Shown: positions 34,246-43,177 of the stretch, piece after piece | Position numbering within the stretch: the first letter of the stretch is position 1 | Layout of the letters: the number at the start of each line of letters is the position of its first letter | Source of the DNA: an uncultured Acetobacteraceae bacterium | GTDB taxonomy: Bacteria > Pseudomonadota > Alphaproteobacteria > Acetobacterales > Acetobacteraceae | Direction of reading: 5' to 3' | DNA: 64,000 nt | Assembly: GCA_943912335.1 (NCBI GenBank) | Contig: CALTUD010000009.1 | Span: forward strand, 1 to 64,000 | Notes under the pieces: generated by a model | What the model saw: the letters and a program-made list of their open reading frames with translations, nothing else | Database searches by the model: none | Told to the model about the DNA's origin: nothing | Position numbers and translations under genes: made by a program

Positions 34246-35085
34246 ATGGCCGAAGCGGAACGGTTCGCCGTCGTCACCGGAGCGACCAGCGGCATCGGAC
34301 ATGCGGTGGCGCTCGGCCTCGCCCGCGCCGGACTGCGCCTGATCCTGATCGGCCGGACCCCGCACCGCCTGGCCGACACGGCGGCGACGATCGCGGCGAA
34401 CGGGCCGGCTCCGATCGTGATCCGCGCCGATCTGTCCTCGTTGCGCGAGACCGCCGAAGCCGCCCGCCAGATACGCGAACGGGCTCCGGTTCTCGACGTG
34501 CTGATCAACAACGCCGGAATCCTGTCGCCCCGGCGCACCGAAACACCGGAAGGCCACGAGCTGACCCTGGCGGTGAACCATCTGGCGCCGTTCGTGCTCA
34601 CGCGGGCGCTGCTGCCGTCCCTGCGTGCGTCCGGACGGGGCAGGGTGGTCCACACTGGCTCCTCCACCGCCGACCGCTCTGGCATCGACCCGGACGATCT
34701 GGAACTGCGCTCCGGCTGGCGCATGACCCGCGCCTATGCCCGCTCCAAGCTCGCTTTGCTGATGGTCGCCATCGAACAGGCCAACGCCGAGCGGGAAGGG
34801 GGCGTGTGCATCAACGTCGCCCATCCCGGTCTGGTCGCGACCGATCTGGTCCGCAACGGCGGCATCGACCAATGGGTCTGGCGTCACATCCTGAAACGCG
34901 TGGCCCTGTCGCCGGAACAGGGGGCCGACACGCTTCTGCATGCCGCCCTGTCGCCGGCATTCGACGGGATCAGCGGCTGTTATCTGAAGACGCGCATTCC
35001 CGTGCTGCCGAACCGGCGCGCGCTCGACCCGGCGTTGCGCGCACGGGTGCTGGCGGCAACGGAGCGGCTCGTCGGCGCTGTCTGA
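34246..35085 (+). CDS. Short-chain dehydrogenase/reductase (retinol dehydrogenase-like)
   Basis: A 279-residue classical SDR. The NAD(P)-binding motif TGATSGIG is at residues 12-19. NNAG is in LINNAGIL, the catalytic Ser in VVHTGSSTAD, and the Tyr-x3-Lys in AYARSKLALL. The substrate is not predictable; the closest pattern is the retinol/WW-domain oxidoreductase-like group. Its last 116 bases overlap the 3' end of the convergent SDR gene, which is unusual for two genes of the same fold. Confidence 0.9.
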   Translation: MAEAERFAVVTGATSGIGHAVALGLARAGLRLILIGRTPHRLADTAATIAANGPAPIVIRADLSSLRETAEAARQIRERAPVLDVLINNAGILSPRRTETPEGHELTLAVNHLAPFVLTRALLPSLRASGRGRVVHTGSSTADRSGIDPDDLELRSGWRMTRAYARSKLALLMVAIEQANAEREGGVCINVAHPGLVATDLVRNGGIDQWVWRHILKRVALSPEQGADTLLHAALSPAFDGISGCYLKTRIPVLPNRRALDPALRARVLAATERLVGAV

Positions 35086-36079
35086 CCGGCCCGCGCAACA
35101 GCGACAGAAGTCCGAGCAGAACCAACTGCGTGCTCCATCCGCGGGCATGACGGCCGAAGGAGCCATCCGGCGACACGGTCTCGGTCCGCGGCTCGAACAA
35201 GGTCGGCGCCGGTCTGCGCGCCAGATCGTCGCGCGGCATCTCCGAACCGAACTCGCTCTTGCCGACCAGGAATTCCGCCAGAGCCGGGGAGATCCGCGCG
35301 ATCAGCGCATAGGCGCTCACCACGCCGGTCAGGCGACGTTCGCCGCGTCCGGCCGCGCAGAGCAGCACGCCCTGTGCGGCGATATCGGTGCTGTAGACCG
35401 GCGGCACGGGGCGGGCCGGAAAACCCATATGCGACACGGCATGATCGAAGAACGGCGTGTTGATCGCCGGCGGCAGCAGGGTGGAGATTCGCACCCGGCT
35501 CTTCTGCAGCTTCAGTTCGAGCTGCAGAGACTGCCCGAACGCCCGCACCGCGGCCTTGGCGCCGGAATAGGAACTCATCAACGGCACGCCATGGATCACC
35601 ACGGCGGAGCAGACATTGACGATGGTGCCGGCGTTGCGCGGCCCCATATGCGCCAGCGCCACGCGGGTTCCGTTGACCGTGCCGTGATAGGTCACGTCGG
35701 TCACCCGGCGGAACTCGGCCTCCGGCACATCGGTGAAACGCCCGTATACGCCGTTTCCGGCCGCATTCACCCAGCAATCGATCGGACCCAGGGTCGCGGC
35801 GAGCGTCCGGGCGGCAGAGGCGAGCGCGTCGGCCTCCGAGACGTCGGCCGGTGCGGACGCCACCACCGCACCCGGCACGCGGGTCCGGATCAGCCGCGCG
35901 GCGGCGGACAGGTTCTCCGCCGAACGCGAGATCAGCCCGACCCGCCAGCCCTCGGACGCGAAGCGGAGTGCGGCGCCCAGGCCGATGCCGGACGAGCCCC
36001 CGGTCAGGATCGCGACGCGGATCGGCGCGGGATCGTGTTCGGAGTGCCGCGAAGAGGAGCGGGGAAAGCGTATACGCAT
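34970..36079 (-). CDS. Short-chain dehydrogenase/reductase with a C-terminal extension
   Basis: A 369-residue SDR. Key motifs are TGGSSGIG, VNAAG, Ser in VNVCSAVVIHG, and Tyr-x3-Lys in SSYSGAKAAVRAF. The family core ends around residue 250; the rest holds a hydrophobic segment (TQLVLLGLLSLL) and then an Arg/Pro-rich tail. The tail lies in the 116 bases shared with the convergent SDR gene, so it may be a read-through without function. The start ATG 36079 is chosen; upstream in-frame sequence is basic and unlike the family. cysD lies divergently, 184 bases away. Confidence 0.85.
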   Translation of the reverse strand: MRIRFPRSSSRHSEHDPAPIRVAILTGGSSGIGLGAALRFASEGWRVGLISRSAENLSAAARLIRTRVPGAVVASAPADVSEADALASAARTLAATLGPIDCWVNAAGNGVYGRFTDVPEAEFRRVTDVTYHGTVNGTRVALAHMGPRNAGTIVNVCSAVVIHGVPLMSSYSGAKAAVRAFGQSLQLELKLQKSRVRISTLLPPAINTPFFDHAVSHMGFPARPVPPVYSTDIAAQGVLLCAAGRGERRLTGVVSAYALIARISPALAEFLVGKSEFGSEMPRDDLARRPAPTLFEPRTETVSPDGSFGRHARGWSTQLVLLGLLSLLRGPVRQRRRAAPLPPAPVRATPGRARAGSAARECASSDNSR

Positions 36080-36263
36080 ACGGGCATTAGCACCCCCGGG
36101 CCCGCCGCTGTCCACCGGGGGACGGAAGCCGGTGCCGGGAAGTCCCGCCCGCTGCGCGAAACGCAGACGCGCGTGAAACGCTCTTGGCATCGGGCGGCGC
36201 AAGCCGCCATGTGAAGGATGGCCGAGTGCGGCCTCGCTTTCCCGAAGTTCACAAGGATATCGC

Positions 36264-37196
36264 GTGTCCGTTCAAGCCCTCCGGGTGGAACCGTCGCCCA
36301 TTTCGCTGAGCCATCTGCAGCGCCTGGAAGCGGACAGCATTCACATCATGCAGGAGGTGATGGCCGAGGCCGAGCGTCCGGTGATGCTGTATTCGGTCGG
36401 CAAGGACAGCGCGGTGATGCTGCATCTGGCGCGCAAGGCCTTCTATCCCGCCCCGCCGCCGTTTCCGCTTCTGCATGTCGATACCACCTGGAAATTCCAG
36501 GAGATGTACCGGCTGCGCGACCGCATGGCAGCGGAAAGCTGCATGGAGCTGCTGGTACATCGCAACCCCGACGCCGTCGCGCGCGGCATCAACCCGTTCG
36601 ACCACGGCGCCCTGCACACCGACATGTGGAAGACCGAAGGGCTGAAGCAGGCGCTCGACCTGCACGGTTTCGACGCGGCGTTCGGCGGCGCACGGCGCGA
36701 CGAGGAGAAAAGCCGCGCCAAGGAACGGATCTTCTCGTTCCGCTCCGCCAACCATCGCTGGGATCCGAAGACGCAGCGCCCCGAACTCTGGCGCCTCTAC
36801 AACGCCCGCAAGAACAAGGGCGAAAGCGTGCGCGTGTTCCCGCTGTCGAACTGGACCGAACTCGACATCTGGCAATACATCCAGCTCGAATCGATCCCGA
36901 TCGTGCCGCTCTATTTCGCAGCACCCCGCCCCACGGTGGAACGCGACGGCATGCTGCTGATGGTCGACGACGACCGTTTCCGCCTGATGCCCGGCGAGGT
37001 TCCGGTGCAGCGCTCGATCCGCTTCCGCACGCTCGGCTGCTATCCGCTGACCGGCGCGGTGGAAAGCAAGGCGGCGACCCTGTCCGAGGTGATCCAGGAG
37101 ATGCTGCTCGCCACGACCAGCGAGAGGCAGGGCCGGGCGATCGACAAGGATGCCGGTGCATCCATGGAGAAGAAGAAACAGGAGGGATATTTCTGA
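36264..37196 (+). CDS. cysD: Sulfate adenylyltransferase subunit 2
   Basis: CysD is the catalytic ATP sulfurylase subunit that forms adenosine 5'-phosphosulfate, driven by GTP hydrolysis in CysN. The 310-residue protein shows the PP-loop YSVGKDSAVMLHLARKAF, LHVDTTWKFQEMY, GGARRDEEKSRAKERIFSFR and FPLSNWTELDIWQYI, and the C-terminal motif EKKKQEGYF. The start is GTG 36264 with AAGGA six bases upstream. Its stop overlaps the cysNC start by one base (TGATG). Confidence 0.96.
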   Translation: MSVQALRVEPSPISLSHLQRLEADSIHIMQEVMAEAERPVMLYSVGKDSAVMLHLARKAFYPAPPPFPLLHVDTTWKFQEMYRLRDRMAAESCMELLVHRNPDAVARGINPFDHGALHTDMWKTEGLKQALDLHGFDAAFGGARRDEEKSRAKERIFSFRSANHRWDPKTQRPELWRLYNARKNKGESVRVFPLSNWTELDIWQYIQLESIPIVPLYFAAPRPTVERDGMLLMVDDDRFRLMPGEVPVQRSIRFRTLGCYPLTGAVESKAATLSEVIQEMLLATTSERQGRAIDKDAGASMEKKKQEGYF

Positions 37197-39100
37197 TGTC
37201 CGCCACCCCCTCCTATCGCACCGACGCGCTGATCGCCGACGACATCGACGCCTATCTGGAACTGCATCGCCGCAAATCACTGCTGCGCTTCATCACCTGC
37301 GGCTCCGTGGATGACGGCAAGTCGACCCTGATCGGCCGTCTCCTCTACGACAGCAAGATGATCTTCGACGATCAGCTCGCCGTGCTGGAGGCCGACAGCC
37401 GCCGCGTCGGCACGCAGAGCGGCGGGATCGATTTCGCCCTGCTGGTGGACGGTCTCGCAGCCGAACGCGAACAGGGCATCACCATCGACGTCGCCTATCG
37501 TTTCTTCGCGACGGAGAAACGCAAGTTCATCGTCGCCGACACGCCCGGCCACGAGCAGTACACGCGCAACATGGTCACGGGCGCGTCCACCGCCGATCTG
37601 GCGGTGATCCTGATCGACGCCCGAAAGGGCGTGCTGACGCAGACACGGCGCCATTCCTATCTCGCCCACCTGATCGGCATCCGCAATCTGGTGCTGGCGG
37701 TGAACAAGATGGACCTGATCGGCTACGATCAGGCTGCCTACGACGCGATCGTCGCCGATTACGCGGCCTTCGCCGCTTCTATCGGCATCGAGAGCTTCGT
37801 GCCGATGCCGATCTCCGGGCTGGCCGGCGACAACATCGCGACGCGCGCGTCCAGTATGCCCTGGTACGACGGGCCATGCCTGATCGAGCATCTGGAAACG
37901 GTGCCGCTCGACGAGGTGTCGGAACAGGCGATGCCGTTCCGCCTGCCGGTGCAGATGGTGAAGCGGCCCGATCCGAATTTCCGCGGCTTCAGCGGTCTGA
38001 TCGCCGCAGGCACCGTCCGTCCGGGCGACCGCGTGCGCGTGCTGCCGTCGGGACGCGAAACGCGTGTGTCGCGCATCGTCACCTTCGATGGCGACCTGTC
38101 CCTGGCGGTCGCCGGACAATCCGTGACGCTGACGCTTGCCGACGAGGTCGATTGCTCGCGTGGCGACGTGCTGGCGGCTGCATCCGCCCCGCCGCAGAGC
38201 GCCGATCAGTTCGAGGCCACCATCGTGTGGATGGCCGACGAGCCGATGCTGCCCGGCCGCTCCTATCTGTTGAAGCTCGCGACCCAGACCGTGTCGGCGC
38301 AGATCCAGGCGCCCAAATACCAGGTCAACGTCAACACCATGGCGCAGATGCCGGCCAAGACGCTGGAGCTGAACGCGATCGGTGTCGCCAACCTGTCCAC
38401 CGACCGGCCCCTGGTGTTCGAGCCCTATGCCGACAGCCGCTCTCTCGGCGGCTTCATCCTCGTCGACAAGATCTCCAACGCCACCGTCGCCGCCGGACTG
38501 CTGCATTTCGCGCTCCGACGGGCGTCGAACGTGCACTGGCAGGCGCTGGAGGTCGATCGCGCCGCGCATGCCGCTCTGAAAGGCCAGCAGCCTCGCGTGC
38601 TGTGGTTCACCGGCCTGTCCGGTGCCGGCAAATCCACCATCGCCAACCTGGTGGAAAAGAAGCTGCACGCCGCCGGCCGTCATACCTTCCTGCTGGACGG
38701 CGACAACATCCGCCATGGCTTGTGCCGCGATCTCGGTTTCACCGACGCCGACCGGGTGGAGAACATCCGCCGCGTTGGCGAGGTGGCGCGGCTGATGGCG
38801 GATGCGGGACTGATCGTGCTGACGGCCTTCATCTCGCCGTTCCGCGCCGAACGGCGGATGGTGCGCGATCTGATGGCGCAGGGCGAGTTCGTCGAGATCC
38901 ATGTCGATACGCCGCTCGCCGAAGCGGAGCGTCGAGACGTGAAGGGCCTCTATGCCAAGGCCCGTAGCGGCGAGCTGCGTAATTTCACCGGCATCGACAG
39001 CCCTTACGAGCCGCCGGAGCACGCCGAGATCACCGTCGACACGGCGAGCATGAGCGCGGAAGACGCCGCGGACCTAATCGTGGAACGCTTGTTCGGCTGA
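37196..39100 (+). CDS. cysNC: Fused sulfate adenylyltransferase subunit 1 / adenylylsulfate kinase
   Basis: A 634-residue fusion. The N-terminal CysN GTPase domain (about 25-440) has GSVDDGKSTLIGRLL, DTPGHEQYTRNM and NKMD motifs. The C-terminal APS kinase CysC domain (about 455-634) has FTGLSGAGKSTIANLVE and DGDNIRHGLCRDLGF, with FISPFRAERRMVR. It makes PAPS from APS in the assimilatory pathway. It is coupled to cysD. Reductase (cysH, cysIJ) genes are not in the window. Confidence 0.96.
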   Translation: MSATPSYRTDALIADDIDAYLELHRRKSLLRFITCGSVDDGKSTLIGRLLYDSKMIFDDQLAVLEADSRRVGTQSGGIDFALLVDGLAAEREQGITIDVAYRFFATEKRKFIVADTPGHEQYTRNMVTGASTADLAVILIDARKGVLTQTRRHSYLAHLIGIRNLVLAVNKMDLIGYDQAAYDAIVADYAAFAASIGIESFVPMPISGLAGDNIATRASSMPWYDGPCLIEHLETVPLDEVSEQAMPFRLPVQMVKRPDPNFRGFSGLIAAGTVRPGDRVRVLPSGRETRVSRIVTFDGDLSLAVAGQSVTLTLADEVDCSRGDVLAAASAPPQSADQFEATIVWMADEPMLPGRSYLLKLATQTVSAQIQAPKYQVNVNTMAQMPAKTLELNAIGVANLSTDRPLVFEPYADSRSLGGFILVDKISNATVAAGLLHFALRRASNVHWQALEVDRAAHAALKGQQPRVLWFTGLSGAGKSTIANLVEKKLHAAGRHTFLLDGDNIRHGLCRDLGFTDADRVENIRRVGEVARLMADAGLIVLTAFISPFRAERRMVRDLMAQGEFVEIHVDTPLAEAERRDVKGLYAKARSGELRNFTGIDSPYEPPEHAEITVDTASMSAEDAADLIVERLFG

Positions 39101-39112
39101 TCAGGCTCAGGT

Positions 39113-39955
39113 TCAGGCCGCAATGATGGCGAAAGGCTCCGGCGCGGTGTCGGCAAACGGCATGGCGACCGTCGCGAACGCGTCGAATGCCGGCCGCGCG
39201 AACAGGAACCCCTGGAATAGCGAGACGCCGATATCGAGCAGGGCCTGATACTCGTCCCAGGTCTCGATCCCCTCGGCGATCATGGCGATGCCGAGCGTTT
39301 CCAGCATGCGGGCGATCCCGGACACGATCAGCCGGCGTCCGCAATCGCCGTCCAGGCCGCGCACCAGCTTCATGTCGAGTTTGACGATGTCGGGCCGAAC
39401 ATCGGCCAGAATGTCGAAATTGGCGTAGCCCGAACCGAAATCGTCCAGCGCCACCTTGAAGCCGAGCGCACGGTAGGCGGTCAGGATCGCGCGCAGATGG
39501 GCAGGATCGCTGAGCGGCTCCTGCTCCGTCACTTCGAACATCAGGGCATGGCTCGGTATGCCGTGGAGCCGTGCCGCCGCCAGGCTGCTGTTGATACAGC
39601 GCGTGGGTTCGTAGATCGCGTTGGGATTGAAGTTGATGGCCAATAGCGCGCCGCTCGCGCCAAGCCCGAGTTCGGCGGCGCGGCGGATCGCCGTGGTGCG
39701 GCAGAGCTGATCGAAGGCGTAGCGGTTCCGGTCCGTCACCTGCGACAGAATGAACGCCGCGCCTTCGCCGCCTTCACCGCGAACCAGCGCCTCCTGGGCG
39801 AACACCCTGCCGGTTCGATCGACGATGGGCTGGAAGGCCATGCGGATCGGCTGCGCGAACCGCGCATCCGTGCCCCCGCGCTCGCCGCACCCAGCACAGG
39901 CGCCGCTCGCGGCGTTGGACAAGGTCGAAGCCGGCAAGGGAGTTTCCATGGCCAC
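39113..39955 (-). CDS. Stand-alone EAL-domain c-di-GMP phosphodiesterase
   Basis: A 280-residue protein. After a 35-residue N-terminus with a CAGC pair (Cys20 and Cys23), the rest is an EAL domain (about 37-265). Catalytic residues are present: EAL at 55-57, Asn110, Glu144 (EVTEQE), DDFGSG from 171, Lys192, Glu228 and Gln248. This predicts an active enzyme that linearises c-di-GMP. No GGDEF or sensor domain is present, so control is through expression or the short N-terminus. It converges on cysNC. Confidence 0.9.
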   Translation of the reverse strand: MAMETPLPASTLSNAASGACAGCGERGGTDARFAQPIRMAFQPIVDRTGRVFAQEALVRGEGGEGAAFILSQVTDRNRYAFDQLCRTTAIRRAAELGLGASGALLAINFNPNAIYEPTRCINSSLAAARLHGIPSHALMFEVTEQEPLSDPAHLRAILTAYRALGFKVALDDFGSGYANFDILADVRPDIVKLDMKLVRGLDGDCGRRLIVSGIARMLETLGIAMIAEGIETWDEYQALLDIGVSLFQGFLFARPAFDAFATVAMPFADTAPEPFAIIAA

Positions 39956-39999
39956 GAACCATAGGCGGGAACCATGAATTTCCGATTAACGGGGCCGCA

Positions 40000-41889
40000 T
40001 CAGTGTGCGGCTTCGAGCTCCGCTTCGGCCTCGAGCCATACCGTCTCGGCCTCCTCCGCTTCCCGGGCGATCGCCGCCAGACGGGTATTGGCGCGGGTGA
40101 TCTCGTCCGTCTTGCCGCCGGCATAGAGCGCCGGATCGGCCAGGCGCTCTTCCAGCTTCGCGCGCTCCTGCGCCAGCTTGGCCAGAAGCGCTTCCGCGTC
40201 CTTGGCCCGCTTGCGTACCGGCGCCATCGCCTTGCGCTGCTCCGCCCGGTCGCGCCGCTCCTCCGCGCGCGCCGGCTGGGCGCGGTTCCCGGGCTCGGCG
40301 GCGGCCCCTTTCGCGGCGGCACGGGCACGCTCCGCCAGCCAGACGCGATACTCCGCCATGTCGCCTTCGAACGGCTGCACGCGGCCGTCGCCGACCAGCC
40401 AGAGCCGGTCCGCCACCAGCTCCACCAGATGCGGGTCGTGGCTGATCAGCAGCACGGCGCCGCTGAACGCCGCCAGGGCCCGGATCAGCGCCTCGCGCGC
40501 ATCCAGATCGAGATGGTTGGTCGGCTCGTCCAGGATCAGCAATTGCGGCGCGTCGCGTGTGGCCAGAGCCAGCAACAGACGCGCCTTTTCGCCGCCGGAC
40601 AGGTCGCGCGTCGGCGTGTCCGCCTTGGTGGCGTCGAGGCCGAACCGGGCCGCTTGCGCACGCAAGGCGGTGGGCAAGGCCTGCGGCTGCGCACGGGCCA
40701 GATGCTGCACGGGGCTTTCGTCCGGCAACAACTCCTCGGCCTGATGCTGGGCGAAATACCCGACGCGCAGCTTGGGGCTGTGCTGGATCGTGCCGGACAG
40801 CGGCGGCAACCGTCCGGCGATCAGCTTGGCGAAGGTGGATTTGCCGTTGCCGTTGGCGCCCAGCAGCGCGATCCGATCCTCCATGTCGATCCGCAGCGAC
40901 ATGGAGCCCAGAACGACACGCCCGTCATACCCAGCAGTCGCGCGGTCCAGCATCAGCATCGGCGGCGCCAGCGCGGCGGGTTCGGGGAAGTTGAACCGGG
41001 TCGGCGTGTCCTCTACCACCGATTCCAGAGCCGGCAGCTTCTCCAGCGCCTTCAGGCGGGCCTGCGCCTGACGCGCCTTGGTCGCCTTGGCGCGGAACCG
41101 GTCCACGAAGGACTGCATATGCGCGCGCTGCGCCGCGATGCGCTCGGCGGCACGGTTCTGCTGCAACGCCTGCTCGGTGCGGATGCGGACGAACTCGTCA
41201 TAGCCGCCCGGTGTCAGAGACAGCTTGCCGCGATCCAGATGGGCGATCGCCTCCACCGCGCGGTCCAGCAGCCCGCGATCGTGCGACACGATCAGCGCGG
41301 CGCCGGGAAACTTCGCCAGCCAGGATTCGAGCCAGAGCGTCGCTTCCAGGTCGAGATGGTTGGTCGGCTCGTCCAGAAGCAGCAGATCGGGGTTCAGGAA
41401 CAGGGCCGTCGCCAGCGCCACGCGCATCCGCCAGCCGCCGGAGAAATCGTCCACCGGCCGCACCTGGGCGTCGGCGTCGAAGCCGAGACCGCTCAGGATC
41501 GCCGCCGCGCGCGCAGGCGCGCTGTCCGCGCCGATCGTGCGCAGGCGCTCATGGATATCGGCCAGACGCGTGGCATCGGTGGCCGTCTCGGCCTCCGCCA
41601 GCAGCGCGGTGCGCTCCTCGTCGCCGGACAGGACGGTGTCGATCAGGCTGCCCTGACCCGCCGGCGCTTCCTGCTTGATGCGCGCCATGCGCGCCCGGCT
41701 GGACAAGCGGATCTCGCCACCATCGGGCGCGATATCGCCGGCGATCGCGGCCAGGAGCGTCGATTTCCCGGCCCCGTTGCGCCCCACCAGCCCGATCCGG
41801 CGCCCGGGCTCCACCGACAGATCCGCACCGTCGAGCAGGGTGCGCCCGGCGATGCGCAAGGTCAGGGAAGAGATGACGAGAAGGCTCAA
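40000..41889 (-). CDS. ABC-F family ATPase (Uup/EttA-like)
   Basis: A 629-residue protein with two ABC modules and no membrane domain. The first has GRNGAGKSTLLA and the signature DFSGGWRMR; the second has GANGNGKSTFAK and LSGGEKARLLLALA, each with a DEPTNHLDL Walker B. The C-terminal coiled coil (about 540-629) is like that of Uup, which acts on DNA or ribosomes. The gene follows the GST gene at a 96-base distance on the same strand. The exact ABC-F subtype cannot be fixed from sequence alone. Confidence 0.93.
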   Translation of the reverse strand: MSLLVISSLTLRIAGRTLLDGADLSVEPGRRIGLVGRNGAGKSTLLAAIAGDIAPDGGEIRLSSRARMARIKQEAPAGQGSLIDTVLSGDEERTALLAEAETATDATRLADIHERLRTIGADSAPARAAAILSGLGFDADAQVRPVDDFSGGWRMRVALATALFLNPDLLLLDEPTNHLDLEATLWLESWLAKFPGAALIVSHDRGLLDRAVEAIAHLDRGKLSLTPGGYDEFVRIRTEQALQQNRAAERIAAQRAHMQSFVDRFRAKATKARQAQARLKALEKLPALESVVEDTPTRFNFPEPAALAPPMLMLDRATAGYDGRVVLGSMSLRIDMEDRIALLGANGNGKSTFAKLIAGRLPPLSGTIQHSPKLRVGYFAQHQAEELLPDESPVQHLARAQPQALPTALRAQAARFGLDATKADTPTRDLSGGEKARLLLALATRDAPQLLILDEPTNHLDLDAREALIRALAAFSGAVLLISHDPHLVELVADRLWLVGDGRVQPFEGDMAEYRVWLAERARAAAKGAAAEPGNRAQPARAEERRDRAEQRKAMAPVRKRAKDAEALLAKLAQERAKLEERLADPALYAGGKTDEITRANTRLAAIAREAEEAETVWLEAEAELEAAH

Positions 41890-41985
41890 GAACCGCTCCG
41901 TGGCAGGACGAGATGGCTCCGAACGGAAGCTGCCGCCGTTCTAGTCGCGGCGGCAGCGGACGCCAATCTTCGGTCGCAGCTCCCC

Positions 41986-42600
41986 TCAGCCGAGCGGCGC
42001 ACGGAGAAACGCATCCGTCGCCTCGGCGCGCTCCGACAATGCGGAGAGGCGGGGAAACCGGGCCGGATCGGCCGCGTCCGGAGCGACCTTCCGGGCGAAC
42101 CGCCAGCCGACCGCGGCCGAAACGGCCGGCTGCGACGGCGCATCGCCGAACAACCACGCTTCCGGGCCGGACACGCCGTGTTCCAGCATTTTCAGGCTGG
42201 CGTCGAGCTGCTTCCGGACACGGTCGAGCCAGGGCGCATGCCGCTTCTCGGCCGGACGCAGATTGGTCTCGTAGGCGATCTGCACGCTCTTCTCGCAAAC
42301 CGCGAGCGCCAGTGCGATCAGGCGCAGCGCCGTCGGGATCGAAGCCTGGTCCGCAGGCATCAGAGACCGTCCGGCAGGTGCGATCCGTTCGAGATAATCG
42401 AGGATCAAACCGGACTCGAACAGAACGGTGCCGTCGTCCAGAACCAGGGTCGGCGCCTTCACAGACGGGTTGATGGCGCTGAAACGATCGTAGTCCTGGA
42501 ACACGGACAACGCATCGTGCTCGAACCTCATCCCCAGAAGATGCAGCGAAATCGCCACCCGCCGCACATAGGGAGAGTCGTACCGTCCGATCAGGCGCAT
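41986..42600 (-). CDS. Glutathione S-transferase family protein
   Basis: A 204-residue protein with a thioredoxin-like N-terminal domain (GRYDSPYVRRVAISLHLLG, NPSVKAPTLVLDDGTVLFESGLILDYLE) and a helical C-terminal domain. The FESGLILDYLE motif is the glutathione-binding segment, and Ser9/Tyr11 lie where the activating residue is expected. It may act in detoxification or as a thiol-disulfide transferase. It is divergent from ndk. Confidence 0.88.
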   Translation of the reverse strand: MRLIGRYDSPYVRRVAISLHLLGMRFEHDALSVFQDYDRFSAINPSVKAPTLVLDDGTVLFESGLILDYLERIAPAGRSLMPADQASIPTALRLIALALAVCEKSVQIAYETNLRPAEKRHAPWLDRVRKQLDASLKMLEHGVSGPEAWLFGDAPSQPAVSAAVGWRFARKVAPDAADPARFPRLSALSERAEATDAFLRAPLG

Positions 42601-42701
42601 GCGGAATGCTCCGGCTCTTGAAGATTGGGGGACAGAGTAGCCGCCAGCCCCGATTTGCTCTAAGCCGCGCCCAACCTCATCATCGCACCAGGAGATGCAC
42701 C

Positions 42702-43124
42702 ATGGCGATCGAGCGTACTCTGTCGATTCTGAAGCCGGACGCGACCCGTCGCAACCTCACGGGCAAGATCAACGCCCTGTTCGAAGACGCGGGCCTCCGC
42801 ATCGTCGCCCAGAAGCGCATCCAGCTCACCGAAGCGACCGCCGGCCAGTTCTATGCCGTGCACAAGGAGCGCCCGTTCTACGGCAGCCTCGTCGCTTCGA
42901 TGATCTCCGCGCCGGTGGTGGTGCAGGTTCTCGAAGGCGAGAACGCCGTTCTGGCGCATCGCGGCGTGATGGGCGCGACCGACCCGAAGAAGGCCGAGCC
43001 GCACACCGTGCGCGCGCAGTTCGCGGAAAGCATCGAGGCGAACTCGGTGCACGGGTCGGACAGCCTGGAGAATGCCGCGACCGAGATCGCGTTCTTCTTC
43101 GCCGGCACCGAGATCCTGCCCTGA
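42702..43124 (+). CDS. ndk: Nucleoside diphosphate kinase
   Basis: A 140-residue protein of normal family length. It has ERTLSILKPDATRRN at the start, GSLVASMISAPVVVQVLEGE, the RGVMGATDPKKA loop, and the active-site His in the NSVHGSDSLENA motif. It transfers the gamma-phosphate between nucleotides. ATG 42702 has AGGAG seven bases upstream. The MHS transporter frame starts right after its stop. Confidence 0.97.
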   Translation: MAIERTLSILKPDATRRNLTGKINALFEDAGLRIVAQKRIQLTEATAGQFYAVHKERPFYGSLVASMISAPVVVQVLEGENAVLAHRGVMGATDPKKAEPHTVRAQFAESIEANSVHGSDSLENAATEIAFFFAGTEILP

Positions 43125-43177
43125 TCCCGAAGGCGCCCGCATCCGGTCTCGCGGCCGATGCGGGCGCCGTTCCCCGC

